A DNA stretch of 64,000 bases from GCA-2861595 sp035536185 (lineage in GTDB: Bacteria > Actinomycetota > Acidimicrobiia > Acidimicrobiales > GCA-2861595): the NCBI GenBank assembly GCA_035536185.1, contig DATLOM010000061.1, forward strand, positions 1 to 64,000. The letters are read 5' to 3'. Below are positions 24,390 to 32,730 of this stretch, one piece after another. A program made the position numbers and the translations under genes. The notes under the pieces are model-generated. The model did no database searches. It had not been told where the DNA came from and worked only from the letters and a program-made list of their open reading frames with translations. How positions within the stretch are numbered: position 1 is the stretch's first letter; each line of letters begins with the position of its first letter.

Positions 24390-26153
24390 ATGAGCAAGCT
24401 TCCTGTCCGATCTATCGCCGTGGCGTCAGCACTCTCCGTGACTGCCGCCTTCTCTGGTGTGGGCGCGGCCACCGCCGAGACATCCTCCGGGGTGGGCACG
24501 TCAATCGCGTCAACCTCGATCCTGAGCCTGCAGCTGGGCAAGTCGGGGTCGCTGCTGAACCTTCGCCTCATCGGCGACGATGCCAAGAGCACCATCGACT
24601 CCGCTGTCGCCTCGCCCCACTCCTCGACCCAGCTGGTCCCGCTGTCGTTGACCTCGGAGGCCATCCCGGCGCTCAACACCCTGACCGGCGCGCTCCCGAA
24701 GTTCGAGACCCGCGACCCGGGTGGACAACGCAAGATGTCCGGAGAGGCCATCGACCTGGCCAGTCTCGGGGGCACCCTGGGCTCGGTCACCTCGGCCCTG
24801 CCGGCGGTGGTACCCGCCAACCTCCTCGGGGGCAAGATCGTCCCGGTCGGCCTCAGCTCCTTGCTGGAGGGCGGTGTGGCGGACTCGAACCTCGAGGCGC
24901 AGCTGGCCGACCTGAAGGTGCTGTTCGGTGCCCTCGGCGTCAAGAGCATCTCCAACGTCATGAATGCCAAGGCAGCGACAGTCCAGACGGACGGCACCCG
25001 CAGCGTGAAGATCGGCGCCATCGGCGTGCTCAACCTCGGCGAGCTGCTCAAGGGCCTGGGGATCGACCTCAACGCCCTCAGCGTCAAGACGATCAGCGAC
25101 CTGTCGAAGGCCCTGAAGCTGGTGCTCGACCTGCCGCCCGGCGAGGTCAGTCTGGCCGCCGCGGTGGACACCATCAACAAGGCCATCACCGCCGTCGAGA
25201 CCGTCGTGGCCACCCAGAACGTGGACATCACCGACGTGGTGAACACGGTGGCGCCGGTGAGGGCCATCGTCAACGGCCTGCCCTCCACCCTCCCGGTGAG
25301 CAAGGTGACCGACGTCCCGTCCAACGAGCTCCTCGGCCAGACGGTGGACACGACGCTGGAGACCCTTCAGGCCACGCTGACGAACCTGCTCAACACGGCT
25401 CTCGGGCTGGTCGGCAACACACCCCTGCTCAGCTTCGACGGCGCCGAGGTCAGCGCGATGACCAAGGCCACCTCCAGCGTCGCCACCTCGGCGGCCGATG
25501 TGGTGGCCAAGCTCGGTGGCGTGAAGGTGCTCAACGTGAGCCTGCCCGGCGTCGACCTGGCCGGTGTGGGTGAGCTGGTGAGCACCGTGACCAGCACCAT
25601 CGGGAACACCCTGTCCATCATCGACCCATCGCTGAAGGACCTGGTGGGGGTGGACCTGCTCAAGAAGAACACCAGCGTCACCACCTCGGGTGGCTACGTC
25701 CGGTCCGCCGCCAGCTTCGACGTCCTGAAGGTGAGCGTCACCCCGCCGGCCGCCATCGCCAACTTGGCCAAGTCCCTGACGGGCAGCAGCACCAGCTCGA
25801 CCGGCATCCTGAGTGGTGCCGGCATCGCCAACCCGGCGTCGGTCCTGCCCGTTCACGGGGCGTCGATGACCTCTCTCGCCGGTGCCCTCAACCTGCCCGC
25901 CGGTGTGGGTGCCCTCCTGGAGGGCCTGACGTTGCGAGTCGGCTCGGTGCAGTCCAACTCGGACCACATCGCCGCCGCTTCGGTGTCGTCCCCTGCAGTC
26001 GTCGCCCCGGCGCCGGCTGCTCCGGTGGCGCCCCCGGGCCAGCAGCTGCCCCGTACCGGCAGTGAGAGCACTCAGATGGCCGCGCTGGCCATCGGCCTCG
26101 CCGCCCTCGCCATGGGGCTGCGCCGCTTCGTGCTGCGCCCGGCAAGGGGCTGA
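24390..26153 (+). CDS. LPRTG-anchored secreted protein
   Basis: 587 residues. Signal peptide (MSKLPVRSIAVASALSVTAA, cleavage near TAE-TS about 33), then a long, low-cysteine, Ser/Thr/Val/Leu-rich region with LPGVDLAGVGEL-like and NTLTGAL-like amphipathic segments. Next come a Pro/Ala spacer and the sorting signal LPRTGSES, followed by a TM segment and RRFVLRPARG. The sorting motif matches that of the protein at the left edge, so both are likely substrates of the same sortase. No enzymatic or adhesion domain is recognised. A strong terminator follows. Confidence 0.8.
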   Translation: MSKLPVRSIAVASALSVTAAFSGVGAATAETSSGVGTSIASTSILSLQLGKSGSLLNLRLIGDDAKSTIDSAVASPHSSTQLVPLSLTSEAIPALNTLTGALPKFETRDPGGQRKMSGEAIDLASLGGTLGSVTSALPAVVPANLLGGKIVPVGLSSLLEGGVADSNLEAQLADLKVLFGALGVKSISNVMNAKAATVQTDGTRSVKIGAIGVLNLGELLKGLGIDLNALSVKTISDLSKALKLVLDLPPGEVSLAAAVDTINKAITAVETVVATQNVDITDVVNTVAPVRAIVNGLPSTLPVSKVTDVPSNELLGQTVDTTLETLQATLTNLLNTALGLVGNTPLLSFDGAEVSAMTKATSSVATSAADVVAKLGGVKVLNVSLPGVDLAGVGELVSTVTSTIGNTLSIIDPSLKDLVGVDLLKKNTSVTTSGGYVRSAASFDVLKVSVTPPAAIANLAKSLTGSSTSSTGILSGAGIANPASVLPVHGASMTSLAGALNLPAGVGALLEGLTLRVGSVQSNSDHIAAASVSSPAVVAPAPAAPVAPPGQQLPRTGSESTQMAALAIGLAALAMGLRRFVLRPARG

Positions 26154-26200
26154 TCTACGGGCCTTCCGGGCCGCGAACAGCATTCAAGAACAAGAAAGAG

Positions 26201-26236
26201 GAGCGCCCCCCGCACTTCGGGGGGCGCTCTTCTTTT
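26201..26236 (+). terminator. Strong rho-independent terminator
   Basis: Perfect 12-bp stem (GAGCGCCCCCCG) with a CACTT loop followed by TTCTTTT. It is 48 bases after the surface-protein stop and is the clearest intrinsic terminator in the window. Confidence 0.92.
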
Positions 26237-26254
26237 CAGAAGCGCGGCGGTGGG

Positions 26255-26854
26255 CTACCAGTGGCCCCGGTGGACGACCTCCTCCAATCCGCGGCGACCG
26301 CGGCGGGCGGACTTCGATGGTTTTTCCCCGGGAGCGGGGTGGCCGATGGCGAGGGCGCCGATGGGTCGGTACTCTTTCGGGACGCCCAAGGCTGACAGCA
26401 GCTCGCTCTGTCCCGAGAAGATCCCGAAGAAAAGGGCTCCCAGCTCTGCGTCCACCGCCGTGAGCAGCATGAGCATGGTGGCGAAGGCACCGTCGATGTC
26501 CCAGTACGGGACGGGCCAGGCCTCCTCGTCGGCCAGGCCGGTCGTGGCCTTGTCCGGTTCGCCGTAGCGGTCGAGGTGGGCCTGGCGGGACACCAGCGGC
26601 ACCACCAGAGCCGGCGCGTTGAACAGTCCCTGGTGGGCGAACGAAGCCCGCCGCTCGGGGTCGAAGGTGTGGGACCAGAAGATCTCGGTCTGCTCGCGGC
26701 CCTCGAGGGCCAGGAACGCCCATCCCTGGGTGAAGCCGGCGGAGGGGGCCCTCCTGGCGTTGTCCAGGATGCGGTCGAGGGCACCGGGTGGCAGCGGACG
26801 GTCCTGGTAGTTGCGCACCATGCGCCGGCGCCTCACCACGTCCTGGAACTCCAT
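26255..26854 (-). CDS. Nitroreductase-family flavoprotein
   Basis: 199 residues, FMN-dependent oxidoreductase fold: RRRRMVRNYQDRPLP at the N-terminus and RRAPSAGFTQGW contact FMN, and LGVPKEYRPIGALAIGHP is the usual late motif. The substrate is unknown. In some actinobacteria a similar domain is fused to CofE (FbiB), but here cofE is separate and 20 kb away, so a link is only a possibility. The promoter is leaderless (TAGCTT, six bases from ATG). Confidence 0.85.
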   Translation of the reverse strand: MEFQDVVRRRRMVRNYQDRPLPPGALDRILDNARRAPSAGFTQGWAFLALEGREQTEIFWSHTFDPERRASFAHQGLFNAPALVVPLVSRQAHLDRYGEPDKATTGLADEEAWPVPYWDIDGAFATMLMLLTAVDAELGALFFGIFSGQSELLSALGVPKEYRPIGALAIGHPAPGEKPSKSARRGRRGLEEVVHRGHW

Positions 26855-26860
26855 CGGCGA

Positions 26861-26866
26861 AAGCTA
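26861..26866 (-). promoter_or_regulatory. Leaderless -10 box of nitroreductase
   Basis: TAGCTT on the minus strand ends exactly six bases before ATG 26854. Confidence 0.6.
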
Positions 26867-26943
26867 TGGGAGCGCCGGCGGGGAATGTTGACCTGACAGG
26901 TAAGGTTTCCACTTGAAGCAACGCCAGGAAGGTGGTGATCGCC

Positions 26944-28107
26944 GTGCCGAGCTCCCGTGAGCTTCTTGCCCGGGTGAAATCCGAGATTGCCGAGATCGAC
27001 GGGGCCGACGCGGAGGAACGCCTGGCTGCCGGCGCCATCGTGCTCGACGTCCGGGAGCCCGACGAGTACGACCAGGGTGCCATTCCCGGTGCGGTGCACA
27101 TCCCCCGGGGCCACCTCGAAGGCCAGGTGGAGAACAAGCTGGCTGACAAGGCCCGCCCGATCGTGGTCCATTGCGCCAGCGGGTTCCGCTCCGCCTTCGC
27201 GGCCAAGACCCTGAAGGACATCGGGTACCAGGACGTGGCCAGCCTGGCCGGCGGGTTCAACCGCTGGAAGGACGAGGGTCGCGCCTGGCAGGTTCCCAAG
27301 ACCCTCGACGCCGACCAGCGCAACCGCTATCAGCGCCACCTCCTGCTGCCCGAGGTAGGCGCCGCCGGCCAGCAGAAGCTCCTCGATTCCAAGGTGCTGC
27401 TGCTGGGCGCCGGCGGCCTCGGCTCTCCTGCCGCTCTCTACCTCGCCGCCGCCGGCGTCGGCACCCTCGGCATCATCGACATGGACGTCGTCGACACGTC
27501 GAACCTCCAGCGCCAGATCCTGCACAACCTCGACCGGGTCGGGGAGCGCAAGGTCGACTCGGCCAAGAAGACCCTCACCGCCCTCAACCCCGACGTCGAC
27601 GTCGCCACCTACGACGTGCGTCTCGGCGCCGACAACGTGCTCGACATCATCGACGGGTACGACGTCATCGTCGACGGAACCGACAACTTCCCCACCCGCT
27701 ACCTCGTCAACGACGCCTCACTCGTAAAGAAGATCCCCGTCGTCCATGGCTCCATCTTCCGCTTCGAGGGCCAGGCCACGGTCTTCGCTCCCTACGAGGG
27801 CCCCTGCTACCGCTGCATGATCCCCGAGCCGCCGCCGGCCGAGCTGGCCCCGTCCTGCGCGGAGGCCGGCGTCCTCGGGGTACTCCCCGGCATCGTCGGC
27901 AGCCTCCAGGCCATGGAGGCCATCAAGCTGCTGCTGGGGCTGGGCGACCCGCTCATCGGCCGGCTGCTGGCCTACGACGCTCTGGAGACCTCGTTCCGCA
28001 CGTTCAAGGTCCACCGTGACCCCGAGTGCCCGGCCTGCGGCCCCAACGCCGGCCCCATCGTCATCGCCGAGTACGACGAGCTCTGCATGCCCCACCCGGC
28101 CGCCTGA
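26944..28107 (+). CDS. moeB: Rhodanese-MoeB/ThiF adenylyltransferase-sulfurtransferase
   Basis: 387 residues. N-terminal rhodanese domain (about 1-118) with catalytic C77 (VVHCASGFRS), then an E1-like domain (about 125-385): GAGGLGS (155-161), adenylation residues SNLQRQI and DGTDNFPTRY, catalytic-region PSCAEAG and zinc cysteines CYRC and CPAC. It should adenylate and sulfurate the C-terminus of a ThiS/MoaD/CysO-like carrier. The domain order is the reverse of MoeZ, where rhodanese is C-terminal. Start GTG 26944 is chosen because AGGTGGTGATC, nearly the full anti-SD complement, precedes it; GTGs at 26932 and 26935 are alternatives. Confidence 0.9.
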   Translation: MPSSRELLARVKSEIAEIDGADAEERLAAGAIVLDVREPDEYDQGAIPGAVHIPRGHLEGQVENKLADKARPIVVHCASGFRSAFAAKTLKDIGYQDVASLAGGFNRWKDEGRAWQVPKTLDADQRNRYQRHLLLPEVGAAGQQKLLDSKVLLLGAGGLGSPAALYLAAAGVGTLGIIDMDVVDTSNLQRQILHNLDRVGERKVDSAKKTLTALNPDVDVATYDVRLGADNVLDIIDGYDVIVDGTDNFPTRYLVNDASLVKKIPVVHGSIFRFEGQATVFAPYEGPCYRCMIPEPPPAELAPSCAEAGVLGVLPGIVGSLQAMEAIKLLLGLGDPLIGRLLAYDALETSFRTFKVHRDPECPACGPNAGPIVIAEYDELCMPHPAA

Positions 28108-28137
28108 GCGCTCTGCTCGGCGGGCGGGCCCAGCGCC

Positions 28138-28557
28138 TCAACGGGCCGGGCGGTCGCGCAGGCGGTAGACGAAGCGCAGCCCCGACCAGGTGTCGTCGAC
28201 GGCGCAGACCTTGGTGTCGACCAGCCCCTCAGCGAGACCCACGTCGCGCACGGTGTTCTCGGTGAGATCGGTCGCCACGCCGGAGGTGCGCTTGGGCCAC
28301 GCCACCCACAGGCCGCCCTTCTCGTGAAGGGCGCGCTTGGCTACGGGGAATCGCCGCTCGAGCTCGGCCCGGTCCTTCACGAACACGACGATGACGTCGA
28401 GTGGCGGCCCCTTCAGCTGAGGTCGCACCGTCACCCCGTCGAGCCGTTCGAGGTCGAGCTCCCGGTCCAGGGTGGCCGGCGGGTTGAGCAGGGCGACGGT
28501 CGACCCCTCCTTGATCCCGAGCTTCTTGGCCAGAGGAGTACCTGAGTATCCGGCCAT
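28138..28557 (-). CDS. DUF3052 protein
   Basis: 139 residues matching the actinobacterial DUF3052 family in layout: MAGYSGTPLAKKLGIKEGSTVALLNPP at the N-terminus, VIVVFVKDRAELERRFP in the middle and GGLWVAWPKRTSG towards the end. Cytoplasmic, no TM. The biochemical function is not established. It is transcribed divergently from the LpdA-like gene with overlapping -10 boxes and a six-base gap to the ATG. Confidence 0.88.
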   Translation of the reverse strand: MAGYSGTPLAKKLGIKEGSTVALLNPPATLDRELDLERLDGVTVRPQLKGPPLDVIVVFVKDRAELERRFPVAKRALHEKGGLWVAWPKRTSGVATDLTENTVRDVGLAEGLVDTKVCAVDDTWSGLRFVYRLRDRPAR

Positions 28558-28563
28558 GTGGTG

Positions 28564-28573
28564 ACGGTAGCCT
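28564..28573. promoter_or_regulatory. Overlapping divergent leaderless promoters
   Basis: Minus strand TACCGT (28564-28569) is six bases from the DUF3052 ATG. Plus strand TAGCCT (28568-28573) is eight bases from GTG 28582. The two boxes share two bases, so polymerase should be able to occupy only one direction at a time. Confidence 0.6.
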
Positions 28574-28581
28574 CAGCTCCC

Positions 28582-29943
28582 GTGGCCGTGCGCTTTGTCA
28601 TCGTCGGCGCGGGGCCTGCGGGCGTGCAGGCGGCCACCCACGCCGCCCGCCTCGGCGCTGAAGTGACCGTGGTGGAGCGTGACGTGCTCGGTGGTGCCGC
28701 CAACCTGTGGGACTGCATCCCGTCGAAGGCCATGATCGCCACGGGTGCGGTCCTGTCCATGGCGGGACGGGCCCAGGGGATGGGGCTTCAGCCTCTGCCG
28801 GCCGCGCCGGACCTCGACGCTCTCCGGGCCCGGGTACTTGCGGTTTCGGAGCATCTCGAACGGTCGATCACCGGGCTGCTGGCCGATCAGGGCGTCCGTG
28901 TCATCCGGGGGACGGCCCGCCTGAAAGGGCCCCACGAGGTCGTGGCCGAGACGGCCGGCGGGCTGGAGGAGCTGGCCGCTGACGCCGTGCTGCTGTCCAC
29001 CGGCAGCCGCCCACGGGTCCCCGAGTGGGCCAAGCCCGACGGCATCCGGCTCCTGACGACCCGCCAGGCCTATCCGCCGCCGGCACTGCCGACGCACCTG
29101 GTGGTCATCGGATCGGGCGTCACCGGCGTGGAGCTCGTCCACCTGTTCCGTTCGTTCGGCGCCCGGGTGACCCTGGTGGTGAGCCGCCAGCAGGTGCTGC
29201 CGGCCAAGGACGTGGAGGTGGCCGCCGCCCTCGAGGAGGACTTCTTGGCCAGCGGAGTGAAGTTGCTCAAAGGGGCCAGGGCCGTGTCCGCCGAGTGCGA
29301 GGACGGAGAAGTGGTCGTCCGTTGCGACGACGGGCGGGTCGTGCGGGGCTCGCACGCCCTGCTGGCCATCGGCTCGATCCCCAACTCCGAAGGCCTGGGC
29401 CTGGAGGCCGCCGGCGTGGAGGTCGTGGAGGGCGGCTACGTGCCGGTCAACCAGCACTGCCAGTCGAACGTCGCCCACATCTACGCCGCCGGTGACCTCT
29501 CCGGGAAGCTGCCGCTGGCCTCGGTCGCCTCCATGCAGGGGCGGAAGGTGGCCGAGCACGTAATGGGCCTCCACACCCGCCAGCACCGCCACCTCGACTA
29601 CGAGAAGGCGGCCAGCGCCATCTTCACCGAGCCGGAGATCGCCGACGTGGGCCTGGCGGAGGCCGAGGCCTTCGCCATCGGCCGCAAGATCAGGGTGACC
29701 AAGGTCCCGTTCGCCGCGAACGCCCGAGCCCTGATCGACGGCGACCCGAGGGGCTTCGTCAAGATCGTCTCGGACCCCGCCACCGGCATCGTGCTGGGCG
29801 GGTCCATCGTGGGAAGGGGGGCGTCGGAGCTGATCTCGGTGATCGCCCTCGCCGTGACCGCCCATCTCAAGGTGACGGACATCGTGGAGAGCCTGCTCGT
29901 GCACCCCGCCCTGGCCGAGGCCCTGGCCGACGCCGCCGAATAG
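28582..29943 (+). CDS. NAD(P)H dehydrogenase (quinone), LpdA (Rv3303c)-like
   Basis: 453-residue pyridine-nucleotide disulfide oxidoreductase. FAD motif GAGPAGVQAA, NAD(P) motif GSGVTGVEL and second FAD site YAAGD are intact. The redox motif reads GGAANLWDCIPSK: the first cysteine of the usual CxxxxC is missing, and the C-terminal HPxxxE region is altered (VHPALAEA). This matches the mycobacterial quinone reductase LpdA (Rv3303c) rather than true dihydrolipoyl dehydrogenase, which is encoded at 5121. The GTG start is chosen from the TAGCCT promoter; an upstream GTG at 28558 is less likely. Confidence 0.85.
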   Translation: MAVRFVIVGAGPAGVQAATHAARLGAEVTVVERDVLGGAANLWDCIPSKAMIATGAVLSMAGRAQGMGLQPLPAAPDLDALRARVLAVSEHLERSITGLLADQGVRVIRGTARLKGPHEVVAETAGGLEELAADAVLLSTGSRPRVPEWAKPDGIRLLTTRQAYPPPALPTHLVVIGSGVTGVELVHLFRSFGARVTLVVSRQQVLPAKDVEVAAALEEDFLASGVKLLKGARAVSAECEDGEVVVRCDDGRVVRGSHALLAIGSIPNSEGLGLEAAGVEVVEGGYVPVNQHCQSNVAHIYAAGDLSGKLPLASVASMQGRKVAEHVMGLHTRQHRHLDYEKAASAIFTEPEIADVGLAEAEAFAIGRKIRVTKVPFAANARALIDGDPRGFVKIVSDPATGIVLGGSIVGRGASELISVIALAVTAHLKVTDIVESLLVHPALAEALADAAE

Positions 29944-29980
29944 CTCGGCGCCGGCCAGTCCCACTCACACCTCGGGAGCG

Positions 29981-30787
29981 CTAGAGGGCCCCGACAGGCT
30001 GAACCTGCTCGTGCACCGACAGGTTCGTCGGCTCGGCGATCAGTGTCCGCTTTCCGACCACCGCCTCGGCGCAGGTCTCGCCCAGCGGTGCCGCCGAGCC
30101 GCAGCCAGCGCTGATGAAGGCGCCGTTCTCGGCAGCTTCGGTCTTGTACCGGGCCACCACCTCGATCTTCACCACGTTGGTCCCAGTTCCCGCGGGGACG
30201 CCCCGCTTGTCGTAGCGCCCGATGTTGACGGCCATCCAGTTGAAGGCGTTGGCCGCCCGGGTCCGGATGTAATCCTCTTCCGTGTCGATCCCGTCGTTTT
30301 CGGCGCCGTCCTGGTTCTCGGAGTCCGTGACCCGCCGCTCGTAAGCCCTGTTGCAGAACACGACCTCGCCGGTGTCGGTCTGGATCCCGGGCGTGGCCGA
30401 GTTGATGTCGCTCGTGCTCACCGGGACGGGGGTGCCGTCGATCTTGACGAACACCTCGACCTGGCCGAAGGCGTACGCACGATCGGAGGTCTCGCTGGGC
30501 CCGCCGGGGAGCTCACCGGTCTGCAGTGCCGTCAGGATGGAGCACTCGGCGGTCACCGCGATGGCCAGGTCGTGGGTAGAGGGCACCTTCATGGTCTCGT
30601 CGAGGATCACCCGTTCGTCGTTGGCACCGATCTCTTCTGTGGTGGAGCCCGCGGCCCCGAACTTGTTGGCCGGTTGGTGGTTGGCGGTGGCGCCCGACGG
30701 CACCAGCGCGTTCAGCAGCATTGCCAGCGCGAGGACGCCCACTACCGATCCGCCGCCGCGAATCGCAAAACGCTTCCTGTCAGCCAC
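29981..30787 (-). CDS. Secreted hypothetical protein
   Basis: 268 residues. Signal peptide with a basic n-region (ADRKRFAIRGGGS), hydrophobic core and likely cleavage near ATA-NH (36). The mature part is soluble, acidic and has four cysteines (AECSIL, VFCNRA, AGCGSA and ETCAEA), compatible with two disulfides. No family is recognised. The GTG start is set by GGGAGG eight bases upstream. It follows the carboxylase gene on the same strand after a 138-base gap with a hairpin, so it probably has its own promoter. Confidence 0.75.
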   Translation of the reverse strand: MADRKRFAIRGGGSVVGVLALAMLLNALVPSGATANHQPANKFGAAGSTTEEIGANDERVILDETMKVPSTHDLAIAVTAECSILTALQTGELPGGPSETSDRAYAFGQVEVFVKIDGTPVPVSTSDINSATPGIQTDTGEVVFCNRAYERRVTDSENQDGAENDGIDTEEDYIRTRAANAFNWMAVNIGRYDKRGVPAGTGTNVVKIEVVARYKTEAAENGAFISAGCGSAAPLGETCAEAVVGKRTLIAEPTNLSVHEQVQPVGAL

Positions 30788-30817
30788 TTCTCTTCCTCCC
30801 AGGTCGCTTTGGTGCCT

Positions 30818-30837
30818 GGGGAAGCACACCCTTCCCC
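30818..30837 (-). terminator. Hairpin between carboxylase and secreted-protein genes
   Basis: GGGGAAG, a six-base loop and CTTCCCC form a perfect 7-bp stem, 89 bases downstream of the carboxylase stop and 31 bases upstream of the next start. No T-run, so a weak terminator candidate. Confidence 0.4.
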
Positions 30838-30925
30838 CGGCTGTTCGGATGAACAGTGCAACTCTGACCATCGGTGGCCGCCGGGTCAATGTGCCAAAAG
30901 TCACGATCACCCATAGTGGCTACCG

Positions 30926-32698
30926 CTATTCGATGACCGCCAGTATGTCGCCCATGCCGACCGTAGTTCCCGGCTCCACCCGGATCTCCTTGACCTCGCC
31001 GCCACTCTCCGCGCGAATCTGGTTCTCCATCTTCATGGCCTCCAGCACCAGGAGAGGCTCTCCCGCCTCCACCTGCTGGCCCACCTCGACCAGCACGCTG
31101 GCGACTGTTCCCTGCATGGGCGCAGCGATCGTGCCCGGTCCTCGGGCCTGGGTGCCGGAGGAGGACCTGCGGAGCCGCCGCCGGCCCTCCCCCGCTCCGG
31201 CGGCAATCGGCGACATCGCTCCCGCCTCGGGCACCCAGAGCCGAACCTTGTACCGCCGGCCGTCGACCTCCACGTCCACGTCTCTCTGCACCCGGCCCGA
31301 TGCCTCGGCCGGCGCCCTTCCGGCGCCGGTCCCGCCCACCACCCCTGAAAGGTCCAAGCGGTCCTCCACCCAACTGGTGGAGTGCTCAGCGGCGGCGAAG
31401 TCGGCATGGGAGAGGATGGCCAGGTGGGCAGGGATGGTGGTGGAGACACCCTCCACCACGGTCTCACCGAGGGCACGGATCATCCGCCGGCGGGCCCTCT
31501 CCCGGTCGGGTGCCCACACCACCAGCTTGGCCACGAGGTTGTCGAAGAAGGCGTTGACCTCGTCGCCCTGCTCGTACCCGGTGTCGATGCGCACGCCCGG
31601 CCCCGCAGCCGGACGGAACACGGTGATGGTGCCGGGCGACGGGAGGAACTGCCCCCCGGCCGGGTCCTCGGCGTTGATCCGGCACTCGATGGAGTGCCCG
31701 CGGGTGCGGACGCCCTCCTGGGTGAAGGGCAACGGCTCGCCGGAGGCCACCCGAAGTTGCAGCTCCACCAGGTCGAGACCGGTGACCAGCTCCGTCACGG
31801 GATGTTCCACCTGCAGGCGGGCGTTCATCTCCAGGAACCAGAAGGCGGGAGGCTCACCTTTCTCGAGGAGGAACTCCACGGTGCCGGCGCCCACGTACCC
31901 ACAGCGCTCGGCCACGGCGACGGCCGCCTCGCCCATGGCCCGGCGGGTCGCCTCGGGGAGACCGGCGGCGGGGCTCTCCTCCACCAGCTTCTGCTGGCGG
32001 CGCTGGCAGGAGCAGTCGCGCTCTCCCAGCGAGACGGTGTGGCCCAGGGTGTCGGCCATGACCTGCACCTCGATGTGGCGGGGCCGGATGAGGTAGCGCT
32101 CGACGTAGCACTCGGACCGGCCGAAGTGGGCCAGGGCCTCCCGCTGCGCCGACTCCAGAGCCTCGGCCGCCTCCTCGGGTCGCGAAACGATGCGCATGCC
32201 CCGGCCACCTCCGGCATGGGCTGCTTTCACGGCGACCGGCCATCCGTGCTCCTCGGCGAACGCCACCACCTCGTCGGCGGACGCGAGTGGGTCGGAGAGC
32301 CCAGGGACACCGGCTACGCCCGCCTCCTCGGCGGTCCGGCGGGCCTGCATCTTGTCGCCCATGATCTCGATGGCGCCCGCCGGCGGACCGACGAAGACCA
32401 CGCCCTCCGCCGTCACGGCCCTGGCGAAGTCGGGGTTCTCCGAGAGGAAGCCGTAGCCGGGGTGGACGGCGTCGGCACCGCTTCGCCGGACGGCTGCCAG
32501 GAGGGCCTCGACGGACAGGTACGAGTCGCGTGGCGAGGTGCCGCCCAGGGCGTGGGCCTCGTCGGCCATGCGCACGTGCATGGCGTGGGGGTCGAGATCC
32601 GAGTACACCGCGACGGTGGCCACGCCGAGCTCCTTGCACGTGCGGATGACGCGCACGGCGATCTCGCCACGGTTGGCAATCAGGACCTTCTGCAGCAT
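30926..32698 (-). CDS. accA: Acyl-CoA carboxylase alpha subunit (biotin carboxylase + BCCP)
   Basis: 590 residues. Biotin carboxylase domain (1-450: IANRGEIAVRVIRT, ATP-grasp GGGGRGMRIV-type loop as AGGGRGMRI, catalytic region EMNARLQVEH), a bridging region, and a biotinyl domain at the C-terminus with EAMKMEN (biotin lysine K556). It carboxylates its own biotin for a separate carboxyltransferase beta subunit, which is not in the window. Divergent from birA, whose product would attach the biotin, with the two starts only 33 bases apart. Confidence 0.94.
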   Translation of the reverse strand: MLQKVLIANRGEIAVRVIRTCKELGVATVAVYSDLDPHAMHVRMADEAHALGGTSPRDSYLSVEALLAAVRRSGADAVHPGYGFLSENPDFARAVTAEGVVFVGPPAGAIEIMGDKMQARRTAEEAGVAGVPGLSDPLASADEVVAFAEEHGWPVAVKAAHAGGGRGMRIVSRPEEAAEALESAQREALAHFGRSECYVERYLIRPRHIEVQVMADTLGHTVSLGERDCSCQRRQQKLVEESPAAGLPEATRRAMGEAAVAVAERCGYVGAGTVEFLLEKGEPPAFWFLEMNARLQVEHPVTELVTGLDLVELQLRVASGEPLPFTQEGVRTRGHSIECRINAEDPAGGQFLPSPGTITVFRPAAGPGVRIDTGYEQGDEVNAFFDNLVAKLVVWAPDRERARRRMIRALGETVVEGVSTTIPAHLAILSHADFAAAEHSTSWVEDRLDLSGVVGGTGAGRAPAEASGRVQRDVDVEVDGRRYKVRLWVPEAGAMSPIAAGAGEGRRRLRRSSSGTQARGPGTIAAPMQGTVASVLVEVGQQVEAGEPLLVLEAMKMENQIRAESGGEVKEIRVEPGTTVGMGDILAVIE

Positions 32699-32706
32699 CG
32701 TGCCCG

Positions 32707-32712
32707 TATCGT
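32707..32712 (+). promoter_or_regulatory. -10 box of birA
   Basis: TATCGT. A six-base leaderless gap from here ends at an in-frame ATC (32719) rather than at the annotated GTG (32731). Confidence 0.45.
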
Positions 32713-32730
32713 TAGCGCATCGACTGGGAG

